64,000 nucleotides of DNA from Enterococcus termitis. Its GTDB lineage: Bacteria > Bacillota > Bacilli > Lactobacillales > Enterococcaceae. This document shows, in pieces, positions 45,279 through 56,759 of the stretch. Numbering within the stretch: the first letter of the stretch is position 1; every line of letters starts with the position of its first letter. The DNA lies in assembly GCF_001730305.1 (NCBI RefSeq), contig NZ_MIJY01000023.1:1-64000 (forward strand). Direction: 5' to 3'. The notes beneath the pieces are model-generated. The model saw only the letters and a program-made list of their open reading frames with translations. It ran no database searches and was not told where the DNA came from. The translations under genes were made by a program, and so were the position numbers.

Positions 45279-47198
45279 TCATTCGAAAAACAGTTCTTCA
45301 ATAAATTCTTCATAACTTCCCACTTTCAAAAGTCTTCTAAGCTTTTCTTGATTAGAAAAGGTATCGATCATAAAATCAAATAATTGCCTAAATTTTTTCA
45401 TATCCCCCTGATTCATAACAATCATGATGATGACTTGAACATAATGACTTCCCCATTGAATTGGACGGTCGTTTAAAATAATCGAAATACCCGTTTTATT
45501 TGCACTCATTTCAATTGCATGAGGTAGTGCAACTGAATTATTAAAAGAAGTGGCCGACATTTTTTCTCGTTCTTTGATTAGCTCAATAAAAGCTGGCTCA
45601 ATATGTTTGCTTGCAACTAATTTTGCAGCTAGATAATCAATGTAGGAAGACTCTGAATTCAAGTAAATATTTCGTTCAAAACGTTCAGGAGTGAGATACG
45701 TTTGAATACTTTCTCTTAAATTATTGATCAATTTCTGCTGCTTGGCCCGATTTAGAGCCTGTTGCACGATCTCACTATCTTTTCTCGATAAAAAAGGGGA
45801 TATCTGAATTGCATGAGGAATTTCTTTTAGTTCGATAGTCGTTAAAACTAAATCTACTTTTTTCATTTCGTCTATACTGTGTCCGTCTAATCGATAAAAT
45901 GCAGCGAGAATGTTCATACTTGGCTTAAACGTATCACTGATTTTATAAACTAAACGCTTATGCATATCATAGTATTCTGGTGTGTAAATAATGCAGCTTA
46001 GTTTATTTTCAGTTTCAAATTTTTCTTCAAAATAGGAACCGATATGCAGAGCAATAAAAGTAATTTCATCATCTGAAATAGAAATACTCATCTGCTTTTG
46101 AATTTGTTTGGCAATAAAGACAGCAACTTCATAAATGAAGGCATAGGATTGCTTTATTTCTTCAGATAAAGGGTTTCGAACTTGTTTGCCTCTTTTTGCT
46201 CGAGAAATCAAATTAGATACGTGCAAGGTCAAATTTAAAACGAGATCATCAGAGGTATGGGGGATAAAATATTTTTCTGCAACAGTGTTCATCGTTGTCG
46301 CAATAAAAGAATAAATACCTGTATCCATATAGCTTTTTAAAAAATCCTCATTTGCTGAAGAAATTTTAGTCATTAATAGAAGTGTTAAATTATTTATCTC
46401 GTAAAGATCCATTTCTATAGAGAAAGCTTGATGGATATCTTTGCCGATTTCTAATGCAATTTGGTGCTCGAGTTGTTCTTCTGAAAATATTTCTGAGATG
46501 TTTTCGATGTCTGAACGTTGATGATGAACCAAACGATCAATCGCAATTGCGATATGAAGTAATAAACTATTGATCGCATAGCCGTTCACATATAGATTTC
46601 GACTACTTAAGCGATCAACAACAATCGTTTGGAGTACGTCAATGTCGATCGTTGGGAAAATCGTTTGAATATGATCAAGAGACTGAAAATTGTGCATAGC
46701 CTCATCTTGCAGCATATCACTTGTGAGTTTTCTGAAATTTTCTTCTGCACCTTTCATACTGAGGAAATGGCCGTTTTTTATCACTTTTAGCTGGTACTTG
46801 CTTATCTTTTTCCTTAAGCGAAGTGTATCTTTTTCAATGGTCGGGATACTGACAAATAATGTTTCGGCTACTTCAAAATAGTCAACTTCTCGATATTGGA
46901 TCAACAAGTTCATTAGATAATTCATACGCTCTTTCGGGGTGTTCAATTCTGTATTATTTTGAGAAAGGATGTCTTCAATACGTACATCCTTTTTTAATTT
47001 ATATCCTTGTCTAGAAGAGTTGATCAGCTCAGTTTTAGTATGTTGATTGATTCGAGTAACGTAATTACGGATCGTTCGAGTTGAAGTAGATAACGCTTCA
47101 GCTAAAAAAATAGCTGACAGCCAATCTTGATGCTGCACTAATAGCCTAATGAGTTCTGCTTCTTTTTTGTTTAACGGCACATCATTTTCCTCCTTCAT
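45279..47198 (-). CDS. PRD-domain PTS regulator (LicR/ManR type) with EIIA domain
   Basis: The 639-residue protein has two N-terminal helix-turn-helix domains (SAIFLAEALSTSTRTIRNYV near 18-38; EVAETLFVSIPTIEKDTLRL near 104-123). Two PRDs follow with regulatory His residues (LLLHIAIAIDRLVHH; ALHIGSYFEEKFE), then an EIIB-like part and a C-terminal EIIA (SVALPHAIEM with the phospho-His near 552). It is divergent from the PTS operon and probably activates it when dephosphorylated by sugar uptake. The roughly 210-bp shared intergenic region should hold its site. Confidence 0.9.
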   Translation of the reverse strand: MKEENDVPLNKKEAELIRLLVQHQDWLSAIFLAEALSTSTRTIRNYVTRINQHTKTELINSSRQGYKLKKDVRIEDILSQNNTELNTPKERMNYLMNLLIQYREVDYFEVAETLFVSIPTIEKDTLRLRKKISKYQLKVIKNGHFLSMKGAEENFRKLTSDMLQDEAMHNFQSLDHIQTIFPTIDIDVLQTIVVDRLSSRNLYVNGYAINSLLLHIAIAIDRLVHHQRSDIENISEIFSEEQLEHQIALEIGKDIHQAFSIEMDLYEINNLTLLLMTKISSANEDFLKSYMDTGIYSFIATTMNTVAEKYFIPHTSDDLVLNLTLHVSNLISRAKRGKQVRNPLSEEIKQSYAFIYEVAVFIAKQIQKQMSISISDDEITFIALHIGSYFEEKFETENKLSCIIYTPEYYDMHKRLVYKISDTFKPSMNILAAFYRLDGHSIDEMKKVDLVLTTIELKEIPHAIQISPFLSRKDSEIVQQALNRAKQQKLINNLRESIQTYLTPERFERNIYLNSESSYIDYLAAKLVASKHIEPAFIELIKEREKMSATSFNNSVALPHAIEMSANKTGISIILNDRPIQWGSHYVQVIIMIVMNQGDMKKFRQLFDFMIDTFSNQEKLRRLLKVGSYEEFIEELFFE

Positions 47199-47409
47199 TT
47201 TTCCTTCCTATTTCTTATGCTTCTTATTATTCTGACTTTTATAAGTCAAAGCAAGTACAGTTTTTTCCGCTAAACATAGCCGATTAGGAAAGAAATGTAT
47301 TTGATAATATTAGTTGAAAAAATGAAAATAAGAGTATGAAAAACAGAGAATGCTAGCGACTTGTTGATCACAAAATAAATGAATTTGGTTAATAGAGGAG
47401 GAATAAGAC

Positions 47410-47730
47410 ATGAGTGAATTAAACGTATTATTAGTCTGTGGGTCAGGTGCGAGTAGTGGTTTTATGGCTGCTAATATGCGAAAAGCAGCTAAAGAAAAAA
47501 ATCTGAGTATGAATATTGTCGCCAGAAGTGAATCGGAAATTGAAAACTATATAGAGGAAATTGATGCTTTGATGGTTGGGCCTCATCTTGAGTATATTAT
47601 TGACGAAATCGATGAAATCATCCACGGATTTCCAGTAAAAGTTATCTTAATGAGGAAAGACTACTATGCCACATTAGATGGCTCCGCGGCAATTGAACAT
47701 CTATTAGCATCTGTAGCAGAAGATAACTAA
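47410..47730 (+). CDS. PTS Lac/cellobiose-family EIIB
   Basis: The 106-residue protein has the phospho-Cys in LLVCGSGASSGFMAANMRK (Cys10) and the EIIB fold ending in VKVILMRKDYY. It passes phosphate from EIIA to the sugar on EIIC. Together with the next three genes it forms a beta-glucoside uptake and cleavage operon. GAGGAGG precedes the ATG. Confidence 0.93.
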   Translation: MSELNVLLVCGSGASSGFMAANMRKAAKEKNLSMNIVARSESEIENYIEEIDALMVGPHLEYIIDEIDEIIHGFPVKVILMRKDYYATLDGSAAIEHLLASVAEDN

Positions 47731-47751
47731 TACAAAAAAGGAGAGAAAAAT

Positions 47752-49005
47752 ATGAATAAATTGATTTTTTGGCTGGAAAATAGTTTTTCACCAAAGATGA
47801 ATAAGATCAATAATAATCCCTGGATCGTGAGTATTAAGGATTCGATCATGCAGACACTGCCGTTCATTTTTTTAGGATCAGTCTTTTCAATGTTGGCAAT
47901 TCTGAATGATTATTTTCCAGCTTTGCCAAGTTTTTGGGTACCGTTTGGCTGGACGATGGGCAAAATTTCGTTATTTGTGGCTTTTTTGATTCCTTTTAAT
48001 TTGATGGAGAAAAAACGACTGCGTAAGCAGCGAATCGTTGCAGGAATGAGTGGACTCGTCTTGTTTTTAATGATTATTTCACCTCAAATTGAAAAAGATG
48101 GAGTTGTTGGTTTTGGTCATGATGCTTTAGGTGCTGGTGGAATGTTTGTAGCAATCGTGGCGGGATTGATCGCTGGTTTTGTTTTAGTCATGTTGGGTAA
48201 ATTCTCATTCTTTAAGGAAGAGTCAGTGATTCCCGATTTTGTTAGAGCTTGGTTTGATTCCATGCTGCCGATCGGAATCATTATTATTTTCGGTTGGGTC
48301 GTTGTTCTGATCATGAAAGTGGATTTATATAATATTGTTTTAAGTATTTTTATGCCTTTATCCAGTTTTATGGAATCTCCAGGAGGCTTTGTCGGAATGA
48401 TGTTTCTAATTTGTTTTCTTTACTCTATGGGAATTTCAACCTGGGTACTGACACCAGTTGTTCAGCCAGTCCTATTGAAAGCAATTGCGGAAAATATTGC
48501 GCTTGTTCAAAATGGAACAGCGACTGTTGAGACGCTGAATCTGGTGACAAGCAGTACATTGTATTCCGCATATCTTTGGATCGGTGGAATCGGTTGTACG
48601 ATGCCGCTAGTGTTGATGATGATCCGAGCTCGTTCTAAGAAAATCAGTGCTTTAGGAAAAGCATGTATTGTTCCTTCGATTTTTAATATTAATGAACCGG
48701 TGATTTTTGGTGCTGTCGCTTGGAACCCGCTTTTGATGATCCCAATGTGGCTGCAAGGAATTATTTTACCGATTGTTATTTACATTTTTACAAAAGTGAT
48801 CCCATTTGCGCCGATTCCAAAGGTTCAATTTGAATTATGGTACTGTCCATTTCCGTTTGCGACTTGGTTTACTACAGGGACGATTACGGGGCTGATTTTA
48901 ATGATTGTTATTTTTGTCCTTTCTACAGCGATTTGGTATCCATTTTTTAAAGCGTATGACGATCAGGAAACAAAAGCTGAAAATCAAGGATTGAAGGAGG
49001 TATAA
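47752..49005 (+). CDS. PTS Lac/cellobiose-family EIIC permease
   Basis: The 417-residue protein has about ten membrane helices and the family motifs FNINEPVIFGAVAWNPLLMIP (shown in part; conserved Glu binds sugar) and an N-terminal domain that starts with a partly amphipathic helix (MNKLIFWLENSFSPKMNKI). It imports and phosphorylates a beta-linked disaccharide such as cellobiose or a glucoside. It lies 21 bp after the EIIB gene. Confidence 0.93.
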   Translation: MNKLIFWLENSFSPKMNKINNNPWIVSIKDSIMQTLPFIFLGSVFSMLAILNDYFPALPSFWVPFGWTMGKISLFVAFLIPFNLMEKKRLRKQRIVAGMSGLVLFLMIISPQIEKDGVVGFGHDALGAGGMFVAIVAGLIAGFVLVMLGKFSFFKEESVIPDFVRAWFDSMLPIGIIIIFGWVVVLIMKVDLYNIVLSIFMPLSSFMESPGGFVGMMFLICFLYSMGISTWVLTPVVQPVLLKAIAENIALVQNGTATVETLNLVTSSTLYSAYLWIGGIGCTMPLVLMMIRARSKKISALGKACIVPSIFNINEPVIFGAVAWNPLLMIPMWLQGIILPIVIYIFTKVIPFAPIPKVQFELWYCPFPFATWFTTGTITGLILMIVIFVLSTAIWYPFFKAYDDQETKAENQGLKEV

Positions 49006-49009
49006 ATCA

Positions 49010-50796
<1,787 letters not shown>

Positions 50797-50816
50797 TAGA
50801 TCAAAGGGGTGACATT

Positions 50817-51620
50817 ATGAAAAAAGGTTGGGCGATGCTCATTAGTTTGGTTATTCTATTCAGTGCCTGTGGTACGAAAGACGTTGAAAAGAAAACTCAA
50901 TCATCTGAAACAAAACCAATGCAAGAAACAGTGCTGTATTTTGTCCGTCACGGTAAGACGATGTTTAATACAACAGGACAGGTACAGGGCTGGTCTGATA
51001 CACCATTGACTGAAGAAGGAGTTCAAGGCGCAAAAGAATTAGCTGTAGGATTGAAGCAGACACCATTTAGTTTGGCATATTCTAGTGATTTAGGTCGGGC
51101 AATCGCCACAGCAAATTATATTTTAGCTGAAGGAGACCGCAAAGGATTGAGCGTAGAAACCTTATCAGGTTTAAGGGAATGGAATTATGGTGGCTATGAA
51201 GGCCGCGATAATGCTGAGATGTGGACACCGATTTTTGAAAAAAATGGACTGAGATTTGATGAAGAGTGGACACAATACGGCGAATTAACACGAAAATTAA
51301 GTGATGAAGAAATTGCTGATGAGATTGCTGCAAATGATAAAACTAAAACTGCTGAAAATTATGCAGAAATCGTGGAACGTTCAAAAACAGCAATGGATCA
51401 AATTTTAGAAGAAGCCTCAAATAAGGGTGGTGGAAATATTTTGATTGTAGCTCATGGCAGTGAAATTCCGACAATTTTAGAAATACTTGTTCCTGGTGGA
51501 TACCAGGGAGAAGAGATTAAAAATTGTAGTGTGACCAAAGTCAAGGTTGCAGGAGATAGCTTTACGATTGAAAAAATCGGCGATTTGAGCTACTTGGAAA
51601 AAGGGAAAGCAGAGCGCTAA
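50817..51620 (+). CDS. Histidine phosphatase family lipoprotein
   Basis: I take the ATG at 50817, behind AAAGGGGTG. The 267-residue protein has a lipoprotein signal ending LFSAC and the phosphoglycerate-mutase-like RHG motif in YFVRHGKTMFN. A second catalytic His lies in IVAHGSEI, and REWNYGGYEG is typical. It is likely an extracellular membrane-anchored phosphatase. It follows the GH1 gene by 20 bp and may be co-transcribed, though its substrate is unknown. Confidence 0.87.
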   Translation: MKKGWAMLISLVILFSACGTKDVEKKTQSSETKPMQETVLYFVRHGKTMFNTTGQVQGWSDTPLTEEGVQGAKELAVGLKQTPFSLAYSSDLGRAIATANYILAEGDRKGLSVETLSGLREWNYGGYEGRDNAEMWTPIFEKNGLRFDEEWTQYGELTRKLSDEEIADEIAANDKTKTAENYAEIVERSKTAMDQILEEASNKGGGNILIVAHGSEIPTILEILVPGGYQGEEIKNCSVTKVKVAGDSFTIEKIGDLSYLEKGKAER

Positions 51621-51663
51621 AAAGAGGACTCTAGATCGGATTTTGATCTAGAGTCCTCTTTTT
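51620..51663. terminator. Terminator between convergent genes
   Basis: AAAGAGGACTCTAGATC and its complement pair around GGATTTT and run into T; A-run and T-run make it bidirectional. Confidence 0.85.
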
Positions 51664-51681
51664 CAGTGCAGCATTCGTTTT

Positions 51682-53052
51682 TTATTTTCTAGTCAATTTT
51701 ACGACAGCTTCACAACGTGCTGTCTGTGGAAACATGTCTACTGACTGTAAATAGTTGACATCAAAAACCTTGGCTAAATCTACTAAATCTTTTGCTAATG
51801 TAGAGACATTGCATGAAATATAGACCATTTTCTTTGGTGGCTGCTTTAAGATTGCCTTTAGTAGCTTTTGATCTAGCCCAGTTCGTGGCGGATCAACAAC
51901 GATTGCATCTGGCTTGAATCCTGCTTGAAGCCATTTTGGCAACAATTCTTCGGCTGTTCCTACTTCGTAGTGGGTGTTGGTCAAGCCTAAACGTTCCGCG
52001 TTTGCTTTTGCATCTTCGATTGCAGCAGGAATAATATCCATTCCTCTGATTTCTTTGGCCTTTTTAGCAAGACTTAAGCCAATTGTCCCCACACCGCAAT
52101 ACGCATCGATGACCGTTTCATTTTCTTTTAGATCCAAAGCTTTGATTGCTTCGTTATAAAGAACTTCAGTTTGTTCGGGATTCAACTGGAAAAAGGCTCG
52201 TGGAGATAAATCAAATGTTACTTCATTGATTCGTTCTTCAATGCTTTCTTTTCCCCAGACATGGACCGTTTCATCGCCCATAACGATCGATGTTCGCTTG
52301 TTTTGAACGTTTTGCATGATCGATACCACTTCGGGAAGTAACTGCGTGATTTCATCAACCAATGCCATTTTTTGTGGGAATTTTTTTGATTGGGTGATAA
52401 AAACTACCTGTACTTCATTGGTTTTTATGCCAACACGTACCATCAACGTTCTAAAAATGCCGCTGTTTTTCCGCTCATTGTATACCGGTAGCTGATACTT
52501 ATTCAACAGTTCAACTAAAACATTCATGACTTTTGTAGTTGCTGGTTGTTGGACAAGACAATTATCGATGGGCACTAAATGGTGGGAATCGGCTTGATAT
52601 AAGCCAGCTTCGATTTCTCCATCGATTTTTCTTAGCTGGAACTGTGCTTTATTCCGATAATTCCAAGGATTGTTCATACCGATTGTTTTAAGTAATTGAT
52701 AGTTCTCAAAATTTCTTGGTTTGAACTTATTCAGTGCTTGTTTCAATAAATCTTTTTTAAACGTCAGCTGTGCTGGATAAGCTAAATGCTGCAGCTGACA
52801 GCCGCCGCATTCTTCATAGACTGGACAAGGTGGTATCACTCGTTCAGGAGCTGCTTTGATGATCTTCGTCAGTTGTCCTTCAACAAAACGAGGGGCAACT
52901 TTGGTTATTTTTACAGAGATATCCTCTTTAGGTAAGGCTCCTGGGACAAAAACAATTGTTTTTTTGTAGTAGCCAATGCCTTCGCCGTTGATTCCTAAAC
53001 GTTTTATTTTTAAAGAAATACTTTGTCCTTCTTTTAATAATTGTGGGGTCAT
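51682..53052 (-). CDS. rlmD: 23S rRNA (uracil-C5)-methyltransferase, RlmD/RlmCD type
   Basis: The 456-residue protein has an N-terminal TRAM domain (LKIKRLGINGEGIGYYKK) and an iron-sulfur Cys set (CPVYEECGGCQLQHL near 76-90, with C162-like later). It has the SAM motif DAYCGVGTIGLSLA and the catalytic Cys in VYISCNVSTLAKD. It makes 5-methyluridine in 23S rRNA. Gram-positive members often modify two sites, so the exact target cannot be fixed by sequence alone. Confidence 0.92.
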   Translation of the reverse strand: MTPQLLKEGQSISLKIKRLGINGEGIGYYKKTIVFVPGALPKEDISVKITKVAPRFVEGQLTKIIKAAPERVIPPCPVYEECGGCQLQHLAYPAQLTFKKDLLKQALNKFKPRNFENYQLLKTIGMNNPWNYRNKAQFQLRKIDGEIEAGLYQADSHHLVPIDNCLVQQPATTKVMNVLVELLNKYQLPVYNERKNSGIFRTLMVRVGIKTNEVQVVFITQSKKFPQKMALVDEITQLLPEVVSIMQNVQNKRTSIVMGDETVHVWGKESIEERINEVTFDLSPRAFFQLNPEQTEVLYNEAIKALDLKENETVIDAYCGVGTIGLSLAKKAKEIRGMDIIPAAIEDAKANAERLGLTNTHYEVGTAEELLPKWLQAGFKPDAIVVDPPRTGLDQKLLKAILKQPPKKMVYISCNVSTLAKDLVDLAKVFDVNYLQSVDMFPQTARCEAVVKLTRK

Positions 53053-53212
53053 GATTTCATCCTTTTATTTCGTAGTTTTTATAGTAAATAAGCACGTTTC
53101 TTTTTCTTGTTTCTTTCAACATCATCTTATTTTAGCATAATTTGCTTAGTTTAGCTTCTGTCATTTATATGTTATAGTAGAATATATGTTCTCACTAGAA
53201 AGGCGTGAAGAG

Positions 53213-54013
53213 ATGGAAACAATCACGAAAATCACGAAAGACAAAGGTCAGTTTTATCTTATCTGGCTGTCTTCAGGAGAAAAATTACGCGTATCAGAGG
53301 ATACCTTAGTCCGCCAACGCTTATTAAAAGGACAAGAAGTAACAGAAGCAATGATCGAACAAATAAAAAAGGCAGGCTCTTATGACGTAGGCTTGCAGAT
53401 GTCTCTAAACTATTTAAGTTATCAACTGCGGTCAACTAAAGAGATTCTTGACTATCTGAAGGAAAAAGAAATTTTACCTGAAGATCGTAAAAAAATCGTT
53501 ATTCGTTTAGAAGAGATGAATCTGTTGGACGACAAATCATATAGTGAAAGTTTTGTCAGAACGATGATGCGAACAAGTGACAAAGGCCCTAAAATGATCG
53601 AACAGCAGTTAAAACGTAAAGGGTTAAAAGATGAGGATATCCAGTACGGTCTAACTTTTTACTTGATTGAAGAGCAGGTCGAGGTAGCGAAGGCCGCTGC
53701 TGAAAAAGCCATGAGACGCTACCGGACAAAAAGTTTTAAAGATGCCTTGCAAAAAGTCCAGTTGCACTTGATGCAAAAAGGATTCAATCGTGAAGTGATC
53801 GATCTGGCGTTTGAGGAATTAGCTTTCGAAAAAGATGAAGAGCAAGAATTAGAGGTCATTAGAAAAGAAGGCGATCGTTTATGGGAAAAACATCGTAAAC
53901 TCGATTCGTATAAGCGTTTAATGAAAGTCAAACAAGGTCTATTTCAAAAACAGTTTGATCCAGATATGATTCAGCAATATTTTGAGGAAAAGGAAATAGA
54001 GAATGAAGAATGA
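53213..54013 (+). CDS. recX: Regulatory protein RecX
   Basis: I start at the ATG at 53213 (METITKITKDKGQFYLIW), which has AAAGGCGTG upstream. The 266-residue protein shows the repeated three-helix RecX modules (ALNYLSYQLRSTKEILDYLK-like, then LDDKSYSESFVRTMMRTSDKG and GPKMIEQQLKRKGL). It modulates RecA filaments. It overlaps mutY by 11 bases. A TATAGTAGAATAT box near 53173 may be the -10. Confidence 0.92.
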   Translation: METITKITKDKGQFYLIWLSSGEKLRVSEDTLVRQRLLKGQEVTEAMIEQIKKAGSYDVGLQMSLNYLSYQLRSTKEILDYLKEKEILPEDRKKIVIRLEEMNLLDDKSYSESFVRTMMRTSDKGPKMIEQQLKRKGLKDEDIQYGLTFYLIEEQVEVAKAAAEKAMRRYRTKSFKDALQKVQLHLMQKGFNREVIDLAFEELAFEKDEEQELEVIRKEGDRLWEKHRKLDSYKRLMKVKQGLFQKQFDPDMIQQYFEEKEIENEE

Positions 54014-55178
54014 GAAGTATTGGGAGACTTGGGGAGATGAAAAACTCCAGTCTTTTCAAGAAGATTTTATTGAATGGTATGAAAAAGAAAAACGAAACTT
54101 ACCGTGGCGAGTAAATCTAGATCCTTATCGGATTTGGATTTCAGAAATCATGTTGCAGCAGACGCGAGTAGATACGGTAATCGATTATTATTATCGCTTT
54201 ATGGACTGGTTTCCAACAATCAAAGCTTTGGCTGAAGCGCCAGATGACAAGCTGTTAAAAGCGTGGGAAGGCTTGGGCTATTATTCCAGAGCAAGAAATC
54301 TCAAAATAGCAGCGCAACAGATCGTCACAGATTTTAATGGAGAGATGCCTAAAACAATTGAAGAAATTCGACAATTAAAAGGTATCGGACCATATACAGC
54401 AGGAGCGATTGGCAGTATTGCTTTTCAGCTACCTGAACCGGCTATTGATGGAAATGTGATGCGAGTGGTTAGTCGTCTATTTGAAATCAGTGATGATATC
54501 GCCAAAGCCAGCAGTCGAAAAGTATTCGAAGAGGCTATGTATAAAATCATCGATCAAAAACGCCCAGGAGACTTTAATCAAGCGATGATGGATCTAGGAT
54601 CAGCGATCTGTACGCCCACATCACCAAAGTGTGATCAATGTCCGATCCAAAAGTATTGTTTAAGTTATGAAAAGAATACGATGACCAATTTTCCAGTCAA
54701 ATCAAAGAAATTAAAGCCCAAAGATGTCTATTATATCGGCGGCATTATCGAAAATAAACAACAGGAATTTTTATTAGAACAACGCGACTCAAAAGGGTTA
54801 CTGGCAAATATGTGGTTATTCCCGATAAAAGAAGTTAGTAAAGAGCGTTTTGAATTTCTACAAAAAACATGGGGAAAAGAAGAGGCGCAATTGTCGCTTG
54901 ATTTCGAAGAACCACTTTTAGTTGCTGAAGAAAATCCAGAGATTTTCGAAGAGTATGACCAAGTCGTTTGGCAAAAGCGAGCTCTAGGAGAAGTAACGCA
55001 TATTTTCAGTCACTTAAAATGGCATGTGTTAGTTTTTTATGGACGACAAACAGGGACGTTGACCACTAATGAAAATCAAATTTGGTCAACAAAAGAAGAA
55101 TTTTCAAGTTATGTTTTTCCAAAACCGCAACAAAAAATGGTAGAACTTTACAAGAAAGAATCAAGAATAGAAGAATAA
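54003..55178 (+). CDS. mutY: A/G-specific adenine glycosylase MutY
   Basis: The 391-residue protein has the HhH-GPD core (LQQTRVDTVIDYY, LKGIGPYTAGAIGSIAF with the catalytic Asp in PAIDGNVMRV), the 4Fe-4S Cys set (CTPTSPKCDQCPIQKYC near 208-224), and a C-terminal NUDIX-like part that reads 8-oxoG. It removes A mispaired with 8-oxoG. The CRISPR leader begins within five bases of its stop codon, with no separate terminator. Confidence 0.95.
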   Translation: MKNEKYWETWGDEKLQSFQEDFIEWYEKEKRNLPWRVNLDPYRIWISEIMLQQTRVDTVIDYYYRFMDWFPTIKALAEAPDDKLLKAWEGLGYYSRARNLKIAAQQIVTDFNGEMPKTIEEIRQLKGIGPYTAGAIGSIAFQLPEPAIDGNVMRVVSRLFEISDDIAKASSRKVFEEAMYKIIDQKRPGDFNQAMMDLGSAICTPTSPKCDQCPIQKYCLSYEKNTMTNFPVKSKKLKPKDVYYIGGIIENKQQEFLLEQRDSKGLLANMWLFPIKEVSKERFEFLQKTWGKEEAQLSLDFEEPLLVAEENPEIFEEYDQVVWQKRALGEVTHIFSHLKWHVLVFYGRQTGTLTTNENQIWSTKEEFSSYVFPKPQQKMVELYKKESRIEE

Positions 55179-55180
55179 TT

Positions 55181-55343
55181 TTTGGTGCGAACCCCAAGTG
55201 CACATAAAATCGCTAGGGGATTCGCACCAAAATTGCGGTCAATTTAGTAGTAAAACGAGGCTTTTTCTAATTCTATTTTAATGTTATACTGTTTTAAGAA
55301 GTGAAATTGGGAAGATATGTCATGTATTTTGACCAAATTCACA
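55181..55343 (+). promoter_or_regulatory. Leader of CRISPR array 1
   Basis: The leader opens with an inverted repeat: TTTGGTGCGAACCCC pairs with GGGGATTCGCACCAAA around 20 bases (55181-55231). An A/T-rich part with a TATACT box (near 55294) follows, then TTGACCAAATTCACA directly before repeat 1. It is about 90 percent the same as the second leader by eye, while flanking DNA differs. Its place on the side of the intact repeats fixes the array direction as plus. Confidence 0.8.
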
Positions 55344-56727
55344 GTCTAGCTCTGTTTAGAGCTAGTGGATTGAAATAAAAGATATTAGATATTTTAGACG
55401 GTCTTATTGATGTCTAGCTCTGTTTAGAGCTAGTGGATTGAAATAACATCAAAAAAATTCCCATTGTATGCAGAGAAACGTCTAGCTCTGTTTAGAGCTA
55501 GTGGATTGAAATTCAATCTCGCTGAGAACGAGGAGAAGGACGACGAGCGTCTAGCTCTGTTTAGAGCTAGTGGATTGAAATAAAAAACCAAGATTGGAAC
55601 ATTTGAGCAATCTGATAGTCTAGCTCTGTTTAGAGCTAGTGGATTGAAATCTCAAGGTAGACCTCGGTTTGCTAGAAGAGGGAGTCTAGCTCTGTTTAGA
55701 GCTAGTGGATTGAAATCCGTTCATGCACATTCTTGATCCAAGTTTCCATACGTCTAGCTCTGTTTAGAGCTAGTGGATTGAAATCTCAATCACTTCAACC
55801 AATCCTCTAGCGACAAGCTTGTCTAGCTCTGTTTAGAGCTAGTGGATTGAAATACCAACACATATCCATCACGACTGATTCTTTCTGGTCTAGCTCTGTT
55901 TAGAGCTAGTGGATTGAAATTTTTTTGGTACCTGCAGATATGACTTGCGAATAACGCGTCTAGCTCTGTTTAGAGCTAGTGGATTGAAATTATTTTGAAG
56001 GGTTGGACGATATTCTTATCGCAGTCTAGCTCTGTTTAGAGCTAGTGGATTGAAATAATCTGTGAACGTTCCAGTGAATAAATTAATTAGTCTAGCTCTG
56101 TTTAGAGCTAGTGGATTGAAATTTAGAAGATTATCCCATTTTAATTTATGATGAAGTCTAGCTCTGTTTAGAGCTAGTGGATTGAAATACTGTTTCGATC
56201 ACTTGGGCTTGAGTTGCTTCAGTCTAGCTCTGTTTAGAGCTAGTGGATTGAAATCTCATTTGTCGAATCTAACCAAGATGCCGCTAAAAGTCTAGCTCTG
56301 TTTAGAGCTAGTGGATTGAAATGTCTTTCATGCGCTCGCGTAGTCTTTTCATCTCTGTCTAGCTCTGTTTAGAGCTAGTGGATTGAAATTCTGTATACGT
56401 TGACAGGTCCAAATCTTCTTTGGGTCTAGCTCTGTTTAGAGCTAGTGGATTGAAATAAAAGAAATATGTTTGCATTGTATGGGTCTAGCTGTCTAGCTCT
56501 GTTTAGAGCTAGTGGATTGAAATCTGTTATCAAAAAATGATAATGTCGTTTCATTTCGTCTAGCTCTGTTTAGAGCTAGTGGATTGAAATGATCGTGCGG
56601 AGCAGTTTGCTGCTAAAGGGCGTAAGATCTAGCTCTGTTTAGAGTTAGTGGACTGAAATGGTGTTATTAGTGGGCAAATTCTTTCCGTTCTTTTGTCTAG
56701 CTCTGTTTAGAGCTAGACATTTGTAAT
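55344..56727 (+). CRISPR. CRISPR array 1, type I-C-like repeat, 21 repeats and 20 spacers
   Basis: The 33-bp repeat starts GTCTAGCTCT, has the loop GTTT, closes with AGAGCTAG and ends TGGATTGAAAT. The 8-bp stem and the GTGGATTGAAAT tail match the type I-C repeat form known from Streptococcus and Bacillus. I count 20 spacers of 33-37 bp. Repeats 1-19 are identical. Repeat 20 (56627) has three changes and repeat 21 (56695) keeps only its first 22 bases, marking the old end. Spacer 17 (56457-56490) ends in a copy of the first eight repeat bases. No cas gene adjoins it. Confidence 0.97.
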
Positions 56728-56759
56728 GCTATAGCCAATTGAGATTTAACTTCCTACCT

